DNA of 64,000 nt from Sarcocystis neurona. Taxonomy: Eukaryota; Apicomplexa; Conoidasida; Eucoccidiorida; Sarcocystidae. The DNA is taken from assembly GCA_000727475.1 (NCBI GenBank), contig KL647289.1, forward strand, positions 5,460,019 through 5,524,018, in the 5' to 3' direction. The notes beneath the pieces were generated by a model. It did no database searches. It saw only the letters and a list, made by a program, of their open reading frames with translations, and was not told the origin of the DNA. This document shows, piece after piece, positions 33,528 to 46,000 of this stretch. The position numbers and the translations under genes are program-made. Within the stretch, counting starts at the first letter, position 1. Each line of letters opens with the position of its first letter.

Positions 33528-34540
33528 CATCTGTTCATGTTGTAGCGTAGCCGTCGGGTGTGGCTTTAACAAGTTGGGAGGTACATGGGAGGCGGGAGAA
33601 CGGCAGCAATGCACACAGCAGCAACAGCAGCGGCCGCAGGAACACCAACAGCAGCGGCCGCAGGAACACCAACAGCAGCAATTTTGAGGCCGGGCTTCGG
33701 CGCATCACCCCACGAGCATCCGTAGCATTAGGGAACAACTGCCGGCAATGTGTGTGCTGCGCTGTCCTGGCCAGGAAGAGATAAGGATGGCCGAGGGAAG
33801 AAGCGTCAGCAGCAGTAGTCTCGACACGAACAACGGCAGACGCCGGGCAGCATTTTTCACCGCGTTGTCCTTCGCAGGAGAGCCACCACGCACAGCACCG
33901 CACGCAGCAGCTGTGTCGCCCTAGGAGATGCGTACCCGTAGCCAGCAGCAGCCGTGGGGGCACTAGACGCGGCGGCAGCAGACGGAAGAAGCAACCGCGC
34001 GCGGCGCCGCAGTTGAAGCTGCTCGCAGCACATCCCGGGGAGAGCGGTGCCCGTCGTTGCCCCATGTCATGCGCACGGCAAAATTAAAGGGAAGAATGAA
34101 TAGGTCGTGGCAGCTTTCGTAATTCTCTTGGGCGCCGCCGCTATTTCATCCGTGAAGGCGGCTGGGCAGGCAGGGAAGCCTCTTCTGTGCAAGCCGACTG
34201 CAACGGGCAGCCCCCTCAACACACCGAACATTTCTCCATCCTCTCTCTCCTTTCTGCGCGGGGACTTCCTAACAAACGCTTCGTTAGGAAGTGTGTGTGT
34301 GTCTTCGAGTGTTTCTCGCCTTCCACGGCTTCTCCGGTCGTCGCGCCTGCTGCTGCTGCAGAACGACTGTAGCAGAAGCGGCAGCTGCCACAGCGCCGGC
34401 AGCACCGCGGCAGCAACAAAGAGAAGAGGACGCACCGCACAAGCACCAGCGTCGGCAGCAGCTGAAGAAAACGCAGCAACAGCAGCAGCAGCAGAACCGG
34501 AACCTTCTCCTGAGCAGCAGGAGCAGCAGCAGAAGCACCT

Positions 34541-34680
34541 CCCCCAGCAGGACTTCACCTGCAGCAGCAGAACTTTACTTGCAGCAGCAGAACTTTACTT
34601 GCAGCAGCAGAACTTTACTTGCAGCAGCAGAACCTTACTTGCAGCAGCAGAGCTTCACTTGCAGCAACAGCCGAAGTATC
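34541..34680. repeat. 20-bp minisatellite open in three frames
   Basis: Five clear and about two diverged copies of GCAGCAGCAGAACTTTACTT in direct tandem. Since 20 is not a multiple of three, each forward frame cycles through Ser, Ala and Gln runs and reads the same 20-residue repeat CSSRTLLAAAELYLQQQNFT, without stops. Confidence 0.9.
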
Positions 34681-35635
34681 AACAACACCAGCAGCAGCAG
34701 AAGCAGGGCAGCAGAGTCCTTGCAACAGTCCGACGCATGAAAGGATGGTGCAACAGCAGCGGAAGATGTTGCCTGGGTGCTGAGATTTCTCGGAAGTCCC
34801 TGGCTGCAGGTCCTGCAGCAGCGCACAGTGCCAGCAGCAGAACAAGTCCGCACAGCAGCAGCAGGAGGGACAGATGCATAGGAAGTGGCGGCAGAGCTTG
34901 GTGAGGCGGACAGCAGCAGCGACAAAACTGCTGCAGCGCCGCCAAAAGCAGCAGCAACAGCAGCGGCAACAGCAACTCGCTCAACAGCAGCAGCAGTAGC
35001 GACGGGTCCGGACCCGCTGGGAAATCTCTGCGTTGATTGCAGAGGAGCAGCAGCAAGAGCCCCGCGAAGCTAGTAGCGAAGTGCAGGGAGAGACACTGAG
35101 AGAGCAAAGCTGGAGCAAGAGCAGCAGCTTTCTCTGGGGCAGCAACAGGGAAAGTGGCTGCAGCAGCAGAAGCAGGGAGACGACAGGCAGGAGGGGTCCA
35201 GCAGCACGTGTCTGCATGCGAAGGCAGCAGTAGCAGCGACTGCAGGATCGGCAGCAGCGTCTGAGGGCCCTGCTGCGCAGGACTCAGCAGGTGTGACGGG
35301 ACAGCAGGAGAAGCTGCAGCAGCAGGAGCAGGATTAGCAGAGAACCCAACAGGAAGAGCAGCAGCAGTCCATCCCCGACGATCGCGACGTTGCTATCAGC
35401 AGCAGCAGGAGTTTATCTGCGCCAACGGGGCAGTAGCAGCAGCAGAACGGGTACAGGCGCTGGAGCGGCAGCAGCTGCTGCAACAGCTGTAGCAGCACGA
35501 CTCGTGATTAGCAGGGTAGGGACGCTGTAGGAGCAGCGGCAGCAGGAAAAGCGGAGAAGTTGCAATTCTTCCGTCCGTCTCGTGAAGCGTCTTTCTCTTT
35601 TCTTTCTCGAAACTTCTCTCGCTGTCCTCCACACG

Positions 35636-37050
35636 ATGCTGAAGAAGATTTTGTCGTTCAACTTCGGCCTCTCTGCTGTGCCGGCCCCCCCCGAGGCTGT
35701 CTCCGCGGTCCCAGCAGCAGAAGGAGAAGGAGAAGAAGCAGCAGCAGCAGCAGCGTTCGAAGATACAGAGACAACAACAGCAGCAGGAAGGGCGCAGGAC
35801 GGATTCGCAGCTGCATGTGGAGCAGCAAGACGAGGAAGCTGCCTCGGAGGAGACACTCGAGCAGGAGCAGGAGTAGACGCAGAAGATGAGTCGGGGAACC
35901 CTGAGGCAGTACCAGATGGTGACGGCGTGGGGAGTTGCTGCTGCTGGAAACAGCTGCAGCGAGACAAGGCAGCAGTGCATGAATTGGGGCTCAAGGTGCA
36001 GCATGTGGACGCAGCTCACCTGCTTGCTGCCCTGCATGCAACGTACCCCCCACACTTTATTCAGAATGAAAAAGAGTTTGTCGAGCCGCTCTATCGTTAC
36101 CTGGTCACAAAACATATCTACGTGTTGCTGGAGCAGCACGCAGCTGCAGAAAAACTGACGCAGCCTTCTGAGGAGCTGCTGCGCACGTTGCAGCAGCACC
36201 AGGTGCTCGGGGAGGAAGAGGAGGAGGCGGAGGAGCAGCAGCAGCAGGAGGAGCCCCGAAGCCCGAGGCGCAGCGCCTCACGCGTCCGACGGCGCTGCAG
36301 CAACCCGTCGTGCTGCTGCTGCTGCCCCGGCGCCTCCTCCCCTTCCGCCGAGCAGCAACTGCAGAATCTCAAACGACAGCAGGTGCTGCATGTGCCACAA
36401 GAAGATAGCAACGGCAGCAGTAACAGCAACTGCAGCGACAGCACCGGCAGCAGTACCGACTGCAGCGACAGCAGTAGCAACTGCAACAACAACACCAGGA
36501 AGAGCAGCAGCAACAGCAGCAGCACGAGCAGCGACGACAGCAGAAGGAGTAGCGAGTGCAGTGAGAGTGAGGGAAAAAGAAAGGCCCGTTGCATTTTGAG
36601 GCGCTTCTGCACTCTTGATGCCTCAGGGAGGTGCGCATGCGACGCGTACAGACTGCGACCCTCTTACTTGCTGCGTCATGAAATAGCACGGAGAGCATCA
36701 GCGCCAGGGTCCGCAGCAACAGCAGGACGAGGAGCAAACTCAGCAGCAGCTGAGACAGCGGCAGCAGAACACTCCGCGGCAGCGGCAGGCGATAACTGTA
36801 GCGAAGGAAGGGAGCATAGTGCAGCAGAATATCAGACAGAAGAGAAGCAGCAGAGAAGAGAAGAAAGTGACGGCGAAGAAGGAAGCGCGGAAAAGAGAGA
36901 AAGTAACGAAGAAAAGAAAGTTGGGACAACGTGCGAGCATCTGTTCGAAGGAGACCCGCTGCTGCAGAAGGTGCTGCCTGGATCGCTGCTCGAAGCGGCG
37001 CTGCAACAGGCAGTGCACCCGTCCGCCGTCGGCAGAAAACCAGGACCCTG
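35636..37050 (+). CDS. START-like gene exon 1
   Basis: ATG at 35636 (MLKKILSFNFGLSAVPAPPE) follows a pyrimidine-rich leader and opens 471 codons. A well-ordered block ELGLKVQHVDAAHLLAALHA...FIQNEKEFVEPLYRYLVTKH lies at about 35980-36125, flanked by acidic, Gln and Ser/Asn runs. The end, PSAVGRKPGPW, uses donor CCCTG|GTAATC in phase 2. An earlier start cannot be excluded. Confidence 0.7.
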
Positions 37051-40000
37051 GTAATCTTTCTCGTACTATTCATCTGTATACATATAGATGTATATATATT
37101 TCCCTCTCTGTACATATCTACATACGTGTACTCTTCTCATATAGGCACATCTGTTTATGCTCGCCTCTGTGTACATATCTACATACGTGTGTTCTTCTCT
37201 ACACACACTTACATACATATGTGTGTGTATTCGCCCCTGTGGACACACGTACATATATTCTTCTCCGTACACATTTGCATGCATAGGTCGCTCCTTATGC
37301 ATATGTGCACATATATATTCACCACACACGCATCTGCGTGCATATACATTTACGCGTCTATTCCTTTCTCTATATTTATCAAGCAGGGACACACCTAGAC
37401 ACAGATACACCTACGTGTATGTACATGTATATGCAGATGTACACACACCTGTAGCATCTATTTGTATATGTACATATATGTATGTGTATAAACATGTAAA
37501 TTCACACGAGTGTTGCATGCATTTATATGTCTTCTATCCGTATGTGTGTACAGATACGTTTAGGTGTGTATATGTATATATACACGTATATCTATCTACA
37601 TATATATATATATATATATTCGCACACACATGCGTATGTACTCAGCGGACGTGCGTGCATGCACACACATGCGTTTCTGATTCGTGTATCTGCGAGGGCA
37701 TGCAGTAACTCTGCGTATAAATCGAGATATATTTGACCGTCGGGCGCCTTTCTTCCTCGGTCCCAAGCAGGTGTGTGCAGTAGAAACGTGCAGGCAGGAT
37801 GTATACGTGTGTGTCCGCGTGGACATACAAATAAATGTAGGCCGCTGTATTTTGTAGAGCAGGAAGAACCGGGTGTGGGTGGTTAGAGAGAGAGCGACGC
37901 AGGCCGCGACGCACGTAGGAACGTGTCTGAGGAAGTGCGTGGGGTGTACGTACACCCCAGAGAGTGCACGCGTGTCACACACACTCGCAGAAGAAGTGGA
38001 CCTGCTGACGCAAATCTGCGTGGGGTGTACGTACACTACTCCAGAGAAGGTCTGTGTGTGGGTGTGTCACACACACACAGTTGCAGAAGAAGTGGGTCTG
38101 CTGCCATGAATTTCTCTTAGCGAAATGCGCGGAAAAGACTCTCTCTACATGCCCAGGAGAACTCACCCTTTGCGTGTACGTCTGTCTGCCTTCCCTGCGA
38201 GGATTTTCTACACGCAGAAGCGTCGCGGGTCTCTTCTCTCTCTTTCTTTTCTCTGTGTACGCTTCCCCAGCATGTGTTCTTCCCCACAGCGTTTCTACGT
38301 ATGTGCGTCTCGCTTTCTGTCTTTCTCTTCGAGGGCGCGTAGGAGTGAACGCTCTCCGAGAGAAAACAGTGTACAGGGAAATGTGTGTGTATTCTTATTT
38401 TCTCCCTTCTCTTGTTTTTTCTCCTCCGCAGTTTTCCTCCCGGCTTTCTGTCTCCTACGTCTTTCGTATATTCGCACGCAGTGTCTCCGTGTGTGGATCC
38501 CTCTGGATGTCACACAAGTCGTCAGGAAAGTTCTGTGTGGATATTTTTCTCCCATTTGGCGCTTGTCCACCACCACCTCTTCTATATCTCTCGGTCTCTG
38601 CCGCTCTCTCTGTACATCATCTCGTGCCGTTATTTTCTCTTCTTCTTCTTTGTTTACTCTTTCTCTCTATCTCTGTCTCTGCCTTTCCCTTTCCCTCTCT
38701 TTGCGTTTCTCCCTCTGTCTCCTTTTTTTACCTTTTTCTCTCCCCTCCTCTTTGGATTTCTCTCTTCTTCTTTTTCTTCCCTTCGAGCGCCCTCCACTTC
38801 TGTCTCTCCCTGTTTGTTTGTGTCTCTGCACTTTCTGCTCTCTCGGTGTCTCTCTCTGTGCCTGTCTTTTTCCTGTCTTTTTCACTGCTGTCTCCCTCTA
38901 CTTGTGCGCATGTCCCCCATTGCCGTCTCCCTCTGTGTGTCTCTTCTTTCACTTCTCTCTCTGTTTCTATTTCTGTCCTGCCACGCGTCTCCGTTCGTGT
39001 CTCTCTTGTATGTCTTCTCGGTTTCTTTGCGTCTCTGTCTGTGCGTGTCTCTCTCTCTGTCTTCCTCCTCCGGCGCTCTCACGCTCTGTCACATCTGTGT
39101 GTATACGCACGGAACACGTGCGTCTTCGTTTTGAAGAAACGCTGCCCGGTTGTTGCTGACGCTGTTCGCTGGTGTTGGATGCGGATTTGTGGGGGCTGAA
39201 CGGCAGGCGTACGTCCGTTGACGAAGCGACGCTGAAGGTTGCTGTGAGAGATTACGAAGATAACCGGGAGCTTCTGACGTTTCGTATTGAAGGCTTTCTA
39301 CTCGAGACGTCGCTGCTGGACAGCCTCTCCGTCCTCGCAGAAACCGACCTTTTCAAACTCTGGACCCCGTACTTCACCACCCCCTTCAGGTCCTCCCAAA
39401 GTCTCCCTTTCTTCATCGAAAAATGAATCGCATACACATGTTTGTGTCCGTGTGTGTTAGTACCTACACATCTACATGTATATACACATGTTGATAGGCA
39501 CATGGAGACATATGTAAAGGTCTCTCTAGGGATAGGGGTAGGGATGTCGCTGCTTTTCTCTCTGTCTGTGTGTCTGTATGTATGTGTATGTGTGTACGTA
39601 TGTGTATGTGTGTGTAGCTGCGTGTGTGTGTATCTGTATGTGTGCGTCTCTATATGCGTATGTATGTATGGCTGTATGTATGCGTCTCCGTCTATGTGTG
39701 TGTATGTATGTATGGCTGTCTGTATGCGTCTCCGTCTATGTGTGTGTATGTACGTATGACTGGATGTGTGCGTCTATATATCTGTGTGTATATATGTATG
39801 GTTGTATTTGCGCGTGTCTGTATATGTGTATGTACGTATGACTGTATGTGTACCTCTATATATGCGTGTGTGTATGAATGTATGGCTGTCTGTGTGCCTC
39901 TACATACGCCTGTGTGTATGTATGTAGGTATGTATGTGTGTATGTATGGCTGCACGTGTGCGTCTCTGTAGGTGTCTGCGTGCGTCTCTGTGTATGTGTG

Positions 40001-43000
40001 TGTGTATGCATGTACATACATGTATGTGTGTGTCTGTCTGCCTGCATGTCTGTGTGTGTGTGTGTGTGCGTCTCTATGTATGTGTGTATGTGTGTGTATC
40101 TGCGCATATATATACGTGTGTGTCCATAAAATAAGTATGGATGTATGTACACGAATGTACACGTACGGATGCATGTACAAATTTCTGTTTGTGAATATGT
40201 GTATGTACGCGTCTTCGGACGTGTACGAAACGCCGTTGTCGTTGTGAAGATTTAGGGAGGGGAATTTTCTTTTCGTAACGGACACTTCACTCAGGTGAAT
40301 ACTTTTCGCTCCGCATATTTGTTTATCCGTGTCACGGTTGTGGACGGACATATACAACATCCACGCAGATGTTTGTGTCTCTCTCTTTCTGGGTCCACGT
40401 AGGTACGTATATATATATATATATGTGTGGTGTATCTATGCGGATGTAAATTTCCGGTCTTTTGGTCTATTTCCTGCAAATTTGGAGACCCGCCGTGTGG
40501 ACGCACAAGTAGTCAAGAGCCTTCGTATACGCGATCTGTGCCGTCTGCGCTAGACAAGAAATTCTTCTACCAGTTCACCCAGAGAAGTACCTGCATATTT
40601 ATGTGTATGTCTGTGTATGAGTGCCTGGTAGCAGGAGCACTTCCTGCGTGTGCAGACGGCATGCCTTGGGGGAATGTTCATCTGTCTGCAGCTTTCCTTC
40701 TTCGTTGTTGAAAGTGTATTCCGCGTGCGTCTCTGGTATTTCCTGGGGACGCACCTATCACTGCCGCGAGGCAAGACAGTAGATGTATACAGCAAAGATA
40801 TATATGTGTAGGCGAGCGTAGAGATGTATGTATGGAGACACTTGAAGATATATACAAATTTGTACGGGCAGAGGTGTGCATATGGGTACATCAAAATATG
40901 TGTATGTGTGTGTGTATATACATACGCACAAATGCGTGTATACATACATGTATGTAAGCAGGTGTAAATGTAGCTGTGTGTGTACATGTATATATGCATA
41001 CACGACAATATCTGCGTGGGTGTAGGGACAGTGGTATACATAGGGATACACGAAAATATGCGTATATGTATATCCGTGTATACGTATGTATATATTTATC
41101 TATATATACATGACAACATGCACATGGGTGTAGGGGCAGTGGTATACATAGGGATACACAGAAATATGTATATATATATATATATATACACGCGACTATA
41201 GGTATGTATGTATATATATATATGCGTGTATGTAGGTGTCTATATATATATGTGTGTACACGACAGTATATACATGGGTGTAAAGACAGTGTTATGTATA
41301 TGGACATAGGCATGGGGATGTTGTAGCGCGTAGAGAGAGGGGAGATTTTAGACGTAGCGGAAAAGAGAGACAGAGAGAGGCACCCGTGTTTGGAGACGAA
41401 TATAAATTCGAAGAATTCTTCAGATATTTTACGTGGGGACCGAGGTAGGGAGAACATTTAGCAAATATACGAAGACGTCTGCAAATCGCTTCATATCCAT
41501 GTATAGATATGTACGCATGTATAGAAATATATACATACATACAGATGTGTGCCCACCCATATATACACGTGTTTGCTTATATGCTGCGCTCCATACATAT
41601 ATATCTCCGTACACATGAATATATGTAAGTAGTGCAGCAGTACTGGCGCTTTTTACTTTTACGTGTTTACACAAGTAGTAACAGAATACGAGTGTATACA
41701 CAGAAATCTCAGAATGTGGTTGGCTGCGTCGCAGAAAATGCGTCTACAAATCTGCAGCCACGGCTCATATGTGTGCGTACGTACAGCCTGGCGTGTGTGT
41801 AGTCCCGAGGAGGCGATTTCTCTCTTGTCAGTGAACATTTCCCTTCAATTTTCATGAAGCGTTATATTTGTGTACAAGGTCTACGTATACACGCAGGTGC
41901 CTCACGTGTATTTATTTACATCTCTTCTTTGTCAACAAATTAACCTGCGTACATATACACGTAACTGCCTCAGGTGTACTGACACGTCTTCTTCGTCACC
42001 TTCTGCAGAAGAGACGTATACACGCACAAATGCTTCCCCGTTGGCTGTGTAGCGTAGATCTTTATACACACAAGTGCCTCACATGTTCACGCATTTTCTT
42101 CGCCAAGAAGATTACTTGTGTAGAGAATCTCTACACACACGTGGATAAAAGGTATGTTTGCGTATATGAGTCTCCATGGGAAGAGGTGTCGTCGGAGTGC
42201 CGAGGAATGTCTGCATGTGCACGTTCATAGGTTGACTTACACACGCGGCGCACGTGCGGGTGTAGGTGTATGTATATATATACACATGTATATGTATACA
42301 CATGTTCCTCTTCACGAAATGTGCCTCGTAGATTGAAATGTATTGAAGAACATTTCTTTGCATATAGTGACAGAGAAGAGACATATACACACATATATAT
42401 ATGTGTATCCACGTGCAAGTACATTAAGGGAAGTCTACTTTTCTCCGTGTGTGTGCTGCATCTGTGCATCTGTCTATTTCTGTGTCCCCGACTCTGTGTG
42501 TGTGTATGTATATATGTATATGTGTGTCTTTTTGAGTATCCGTAAGTATACACGTCTGTTCAATGACTACAAGTAAATAGAGCGGTTGAAACGTGCTGCT
42601 GCCGCTTCTGGTTATCCACCTGCTGCTGCTTGCAGAATAGGACTGAGAGAAGCGAACAGACAGCAACTTGGACGCACCGAGCAGCTGGTGCACTTCCACG
42701 TCGATTTTCCTTGGCCATTTGCCAACAGGTGCGACTCTCTTTTTTCTCAACCTTTTCTGCTCTTCTTGTCCACTTCACTCCTCTTAAAATTTTTCTGTTA
42801 TCCTGTCATTTACACTTTCGTCAGGCACCCTGTCCTCGCTTTTAAGAGGATCCAACACCAGACATGTACATAGATATATACATACACATTTTTCCCGCTT
42901 TACTTGTACATATATATGTGTATGTGTGTATGCGCAGTGCCAGTTTGACTGAATACTTACTTTCGTTTCTAAACTACGTATATATATATATATATGTATG

Positions 43001-46000
43001 TGTTCCAGTATGTGTAGGTACGTACATATGGAGACGACTTATGTGTACAAAGTATACACATACGTAGATATGTACGTACATCTATGCGCGCATACGTGGA
43101 TAGATACATGTGTAGGTGGATGTCTTTGTGTTGCAGATTCTGCTTACATGTAAATATATGTCTCGAATGCGTGGCGTTCGGTCTGAACAGGCAGTGTAGG
43201 CTGACATCTTGCTCGTCTTCCTTCCTCGCGCGTTTCTTCCTCATTTGCGAAGATTTTTGTTTTTCTGCTCTGTTTGCCAGAGACGCGTTCTTCGAAGTTT
43301 GGGCGTTGGACGACTTGCAGAGGAACGGCCACATCGTTGCGAAGGCGACAACCCTCAGCGAGGAGACGCCCTGCGTTCGTCGCCGCATCGTATGTCTCTC
43401 TCTTCCCCTTTTTTGCCTTTTTAGGTTTTCCTCTCCTCCGCCAATTCACTCCCTTCCCTTCTTTTTGTATCGTATCGAATACAATCGTTTTTTCTTCTTC
43501 ACCAGACGTGCGTTGCCCGTCTTCTTCTCTATTGCTGGGGGGCGCGTCGCTTTCCATTCCGTCCGCCCTTCCCGCGTAATGCCTGTCTACCTCTGTCCGT
43601 CGCTCTCCGTGTGTCTCGCTCGGGGCGCCTCGCCTTCTGTGTGTCTCCATCTCGTATGTAGGACTCTCCTGCTTCGCAATATTCTCCTCCGTCCCTCTTC
43701 GTTTTCTCTTGCTTACTGAATGACTCCTGTGTTTTCCTGGATTTTCGGTTCTCCTCTCTCTCTGTGTAGTCGTCTTGACTTTCTCCTTGTGCTGGTCTGG
43801 TGTCTGCTGCATCTTTCTGCACGCCCCTTCCGCTAGCCACCCTTCGCGTTTCGTCTCCGTATATCTCGCCCCGCGCGCGTATCTCTCTGCTTCTCTGTTT
43901 TCCGCTTCTCTGCCTCTCGTCCCGTGCCTCCCGTGTCTCCTGTGCGCAGGTCGCTGTCTTTCCTTTCTCTTTTATGACCCCGTCTTCTTTTTTATTCTCT
44001 TCCTTCCCGCGTCTCTGCAGCCGTCTTCCTGTCTCTGTCCCGACGCAAAATAATACTTCACCTGCTCCTTTTTTCTCCCGGCGCTCTACGCATTTGCGGT
44101 AGATCTCCCTCTCCTTTCCGCCGACTGTTCTTTCAGAGTGTCGGTCTTTCTTTACGTTCGTTTCTCAACAGTTGCCTCTCTTGGCCCTGTTTTTCTAGAT
44201 GTTACACCTTTCTTCTCCTTCTCGTCACTTTCGCATATTCCTGTCTCTTCTCTTGGTACAGGTTCTCCTCCTTTCTCGCTGTAGCGACCTCTGTGCTTCT
44301 GTGCGCACGCGCGTGTGACCCTCAGTCACTGCTTCGTGGAAGCGGGCTTGTTACAGTATGCGTATATTTCCACATATATGTACATGTATATACGCGTGTA
44401 TATGTACATGTATGCAAATCGTGTACGTGTGTGTTTTCTCTATTTTTCCTTCATTCCCGTCTTCGTATTTTCCTGTTTGGCTCTTCGTCGCTGTCTGTTT
44501 CTGGTCCTATTTCTGCGCGATCAACCCGCTTGTGTCGATTTTCCTCATTTGGCGTTGACGTTGTTGCTGCCTTATTGTGTTGTCCAAGACTTGCTTTTTC
44601 GCTCTTTCTGTCTCTTACTCGCTCTGATTTCCTTCGTCCCCCTGCGTCCTTTGCCTTCTGCCGTATTCTTCCTCTCCTTTCCTCTCTTTCTGTCTCTTCT
44701 GTGTACGTATGCGGTCTGCCTGTCTCTTTTTTCCTGTCTTCTTGCACTTTCCCTGTACCCTCTCCCCTTTCTGCCCGGCGCTCCTCTCAGCCTCTCCTTG
44801 CGTAGAAGTAGGTTTGTGGCCTCTCAAATCTACATAGCTCAACATTTATACATATATATATATGTGTAATCTGCCTAGGTCGACACTCATACACGTGTGC
44901 GTGTGTGTGTCTATATGTGTGGTGTTTGCTTGTCTTCGTTCTTCCGTGTGTTTCCAGCTGTTTTCTGCTGCTTGTCTTCTGTTGCTACGTATGTGTTCAG
45001 ACGGCGCCTCGGCCAGAGCAAGGAGTAGAAAGGATGTGCGTTGATGGAAGTATTGTCATTATCCCTGTGAAGCGCAACTGCACGTATGCCCGTTTGGTGT
45101 GGCATGAGAACTGCCGCATGCACGTCCCTGCCAGGCTGGTGGACTTTGTTTCTAAGTGAGTTCACCAAGAACGAAAGGCAGAGTCAAAGAAGAGGAAAAA
45201 CTGGAGAAGGAAGAAGAGCAGAAAGACGCAGGGATTAAGATAGCGGCAGGCAAGGAGAAGGAAAACGACGTGCACGAGAGAGGAGGAGGAAAAGAGAAAA
45301 GAAGTAAAGTCGATTCAGAAGAGAGAAATGGAGAGGCAGGAGTGAGTAGAAGAAGGAGCGGGAAGTAGGGGGAAGGCCCCAGAAGTGAGGGTCAAGAAGA
45401 AACAAGCCTGCAGGAAGAGGGACGCCGAAAAGTGCGTGCAAAATAAAAGGAAGAAAAAAAGAGTGGCAGAGGGGTATGGAACAGAGGAGAAGACGAAGAA
45501 AGCAGAGATTTGAAAGGAGAAAGGAAAAGTGAGAGACGCAGACAGAAAGAGACGGCAAATGAGAGAAGATCGGAAGAAGAAAGGGGCGACGCACACGAGA
45601 GAAGAAGGAAGAAGTCAACGAATGACGAAGAATGCGGAAGACCCCAGATAAAGGAAACGCTGTAAAGGGGAAACGTGTTGACCGAGCAGTGAGAAAGCAC
45701 TAACAAAAAGAAGAAGAGTAGGCAAGAAAAGGACAGAGAGAGCAAGTTTCTCCTTGTGGCGGACACACTCAGAGCTCCCGCACAGCAGGTTACTCTCCCA
45801 CGGAGCTAGCTGCATGCGCGTGCGCGAGCGAGTGGCATCTGATGAGGCGCCCAGACCCCTTTGCGCTTCTCGCGACCTGGCTTCGCAGGACACGTACAGG
45901 CAGTTGTCCATCTCCACAGCCGCCTAATCTTTCTACGTATGTGTACTTCTCTCTCCGTTTCTCTATATACGTATGTATATATATGTATATACTTCGCGAG

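Larger units (their letters stand above)
31112..35635. other. Divergent intergenic region of NOSIP and START-like genes
   Basis: Both genes are transcribed outward from this 4.5-kb interval, so it should contain both promoters and 5' UTRs. The left part is TA/CATA-rich. The plus strand is CTG-rich at 32530-32880 and CAG-rich at 33150-35480. The CAG part stays open in several frames. It could include upstream exons or 5' UTR of the START-like gene, but no conserved segment was recognised. No TATA-like element can be told apart from the TA background. Confidence 0.6.

Noticed and set aside
35886..36158. Overlapping plus frame of 90 codons inside START exon 1
   Set aside because: Shadow of the main frame; Cys/Trp/Ser-rich and not continued by any exon.
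38054..39199. A 381-codon plus-strand frame rich in Ser, Leu, Phe and Val
   Set aside because: It lies in a pyrimidine tract that is open in several frames and within an intron joining two START-domain exons in phase.
39442..40250. Frames reading [13 protein letters not shown] peptides
   Set aside because: Product of TGTATG microsatellites; all three frames are similar and intronic.
40508..40585. Splice-bounded segment reading SQEPSYTRSVPSALDKKFFY as a START exon
   Set aside because: Exon 2 joins exon 3 directly in phase and the domain has no gap there; inclusion would break phase at the next acceptor.
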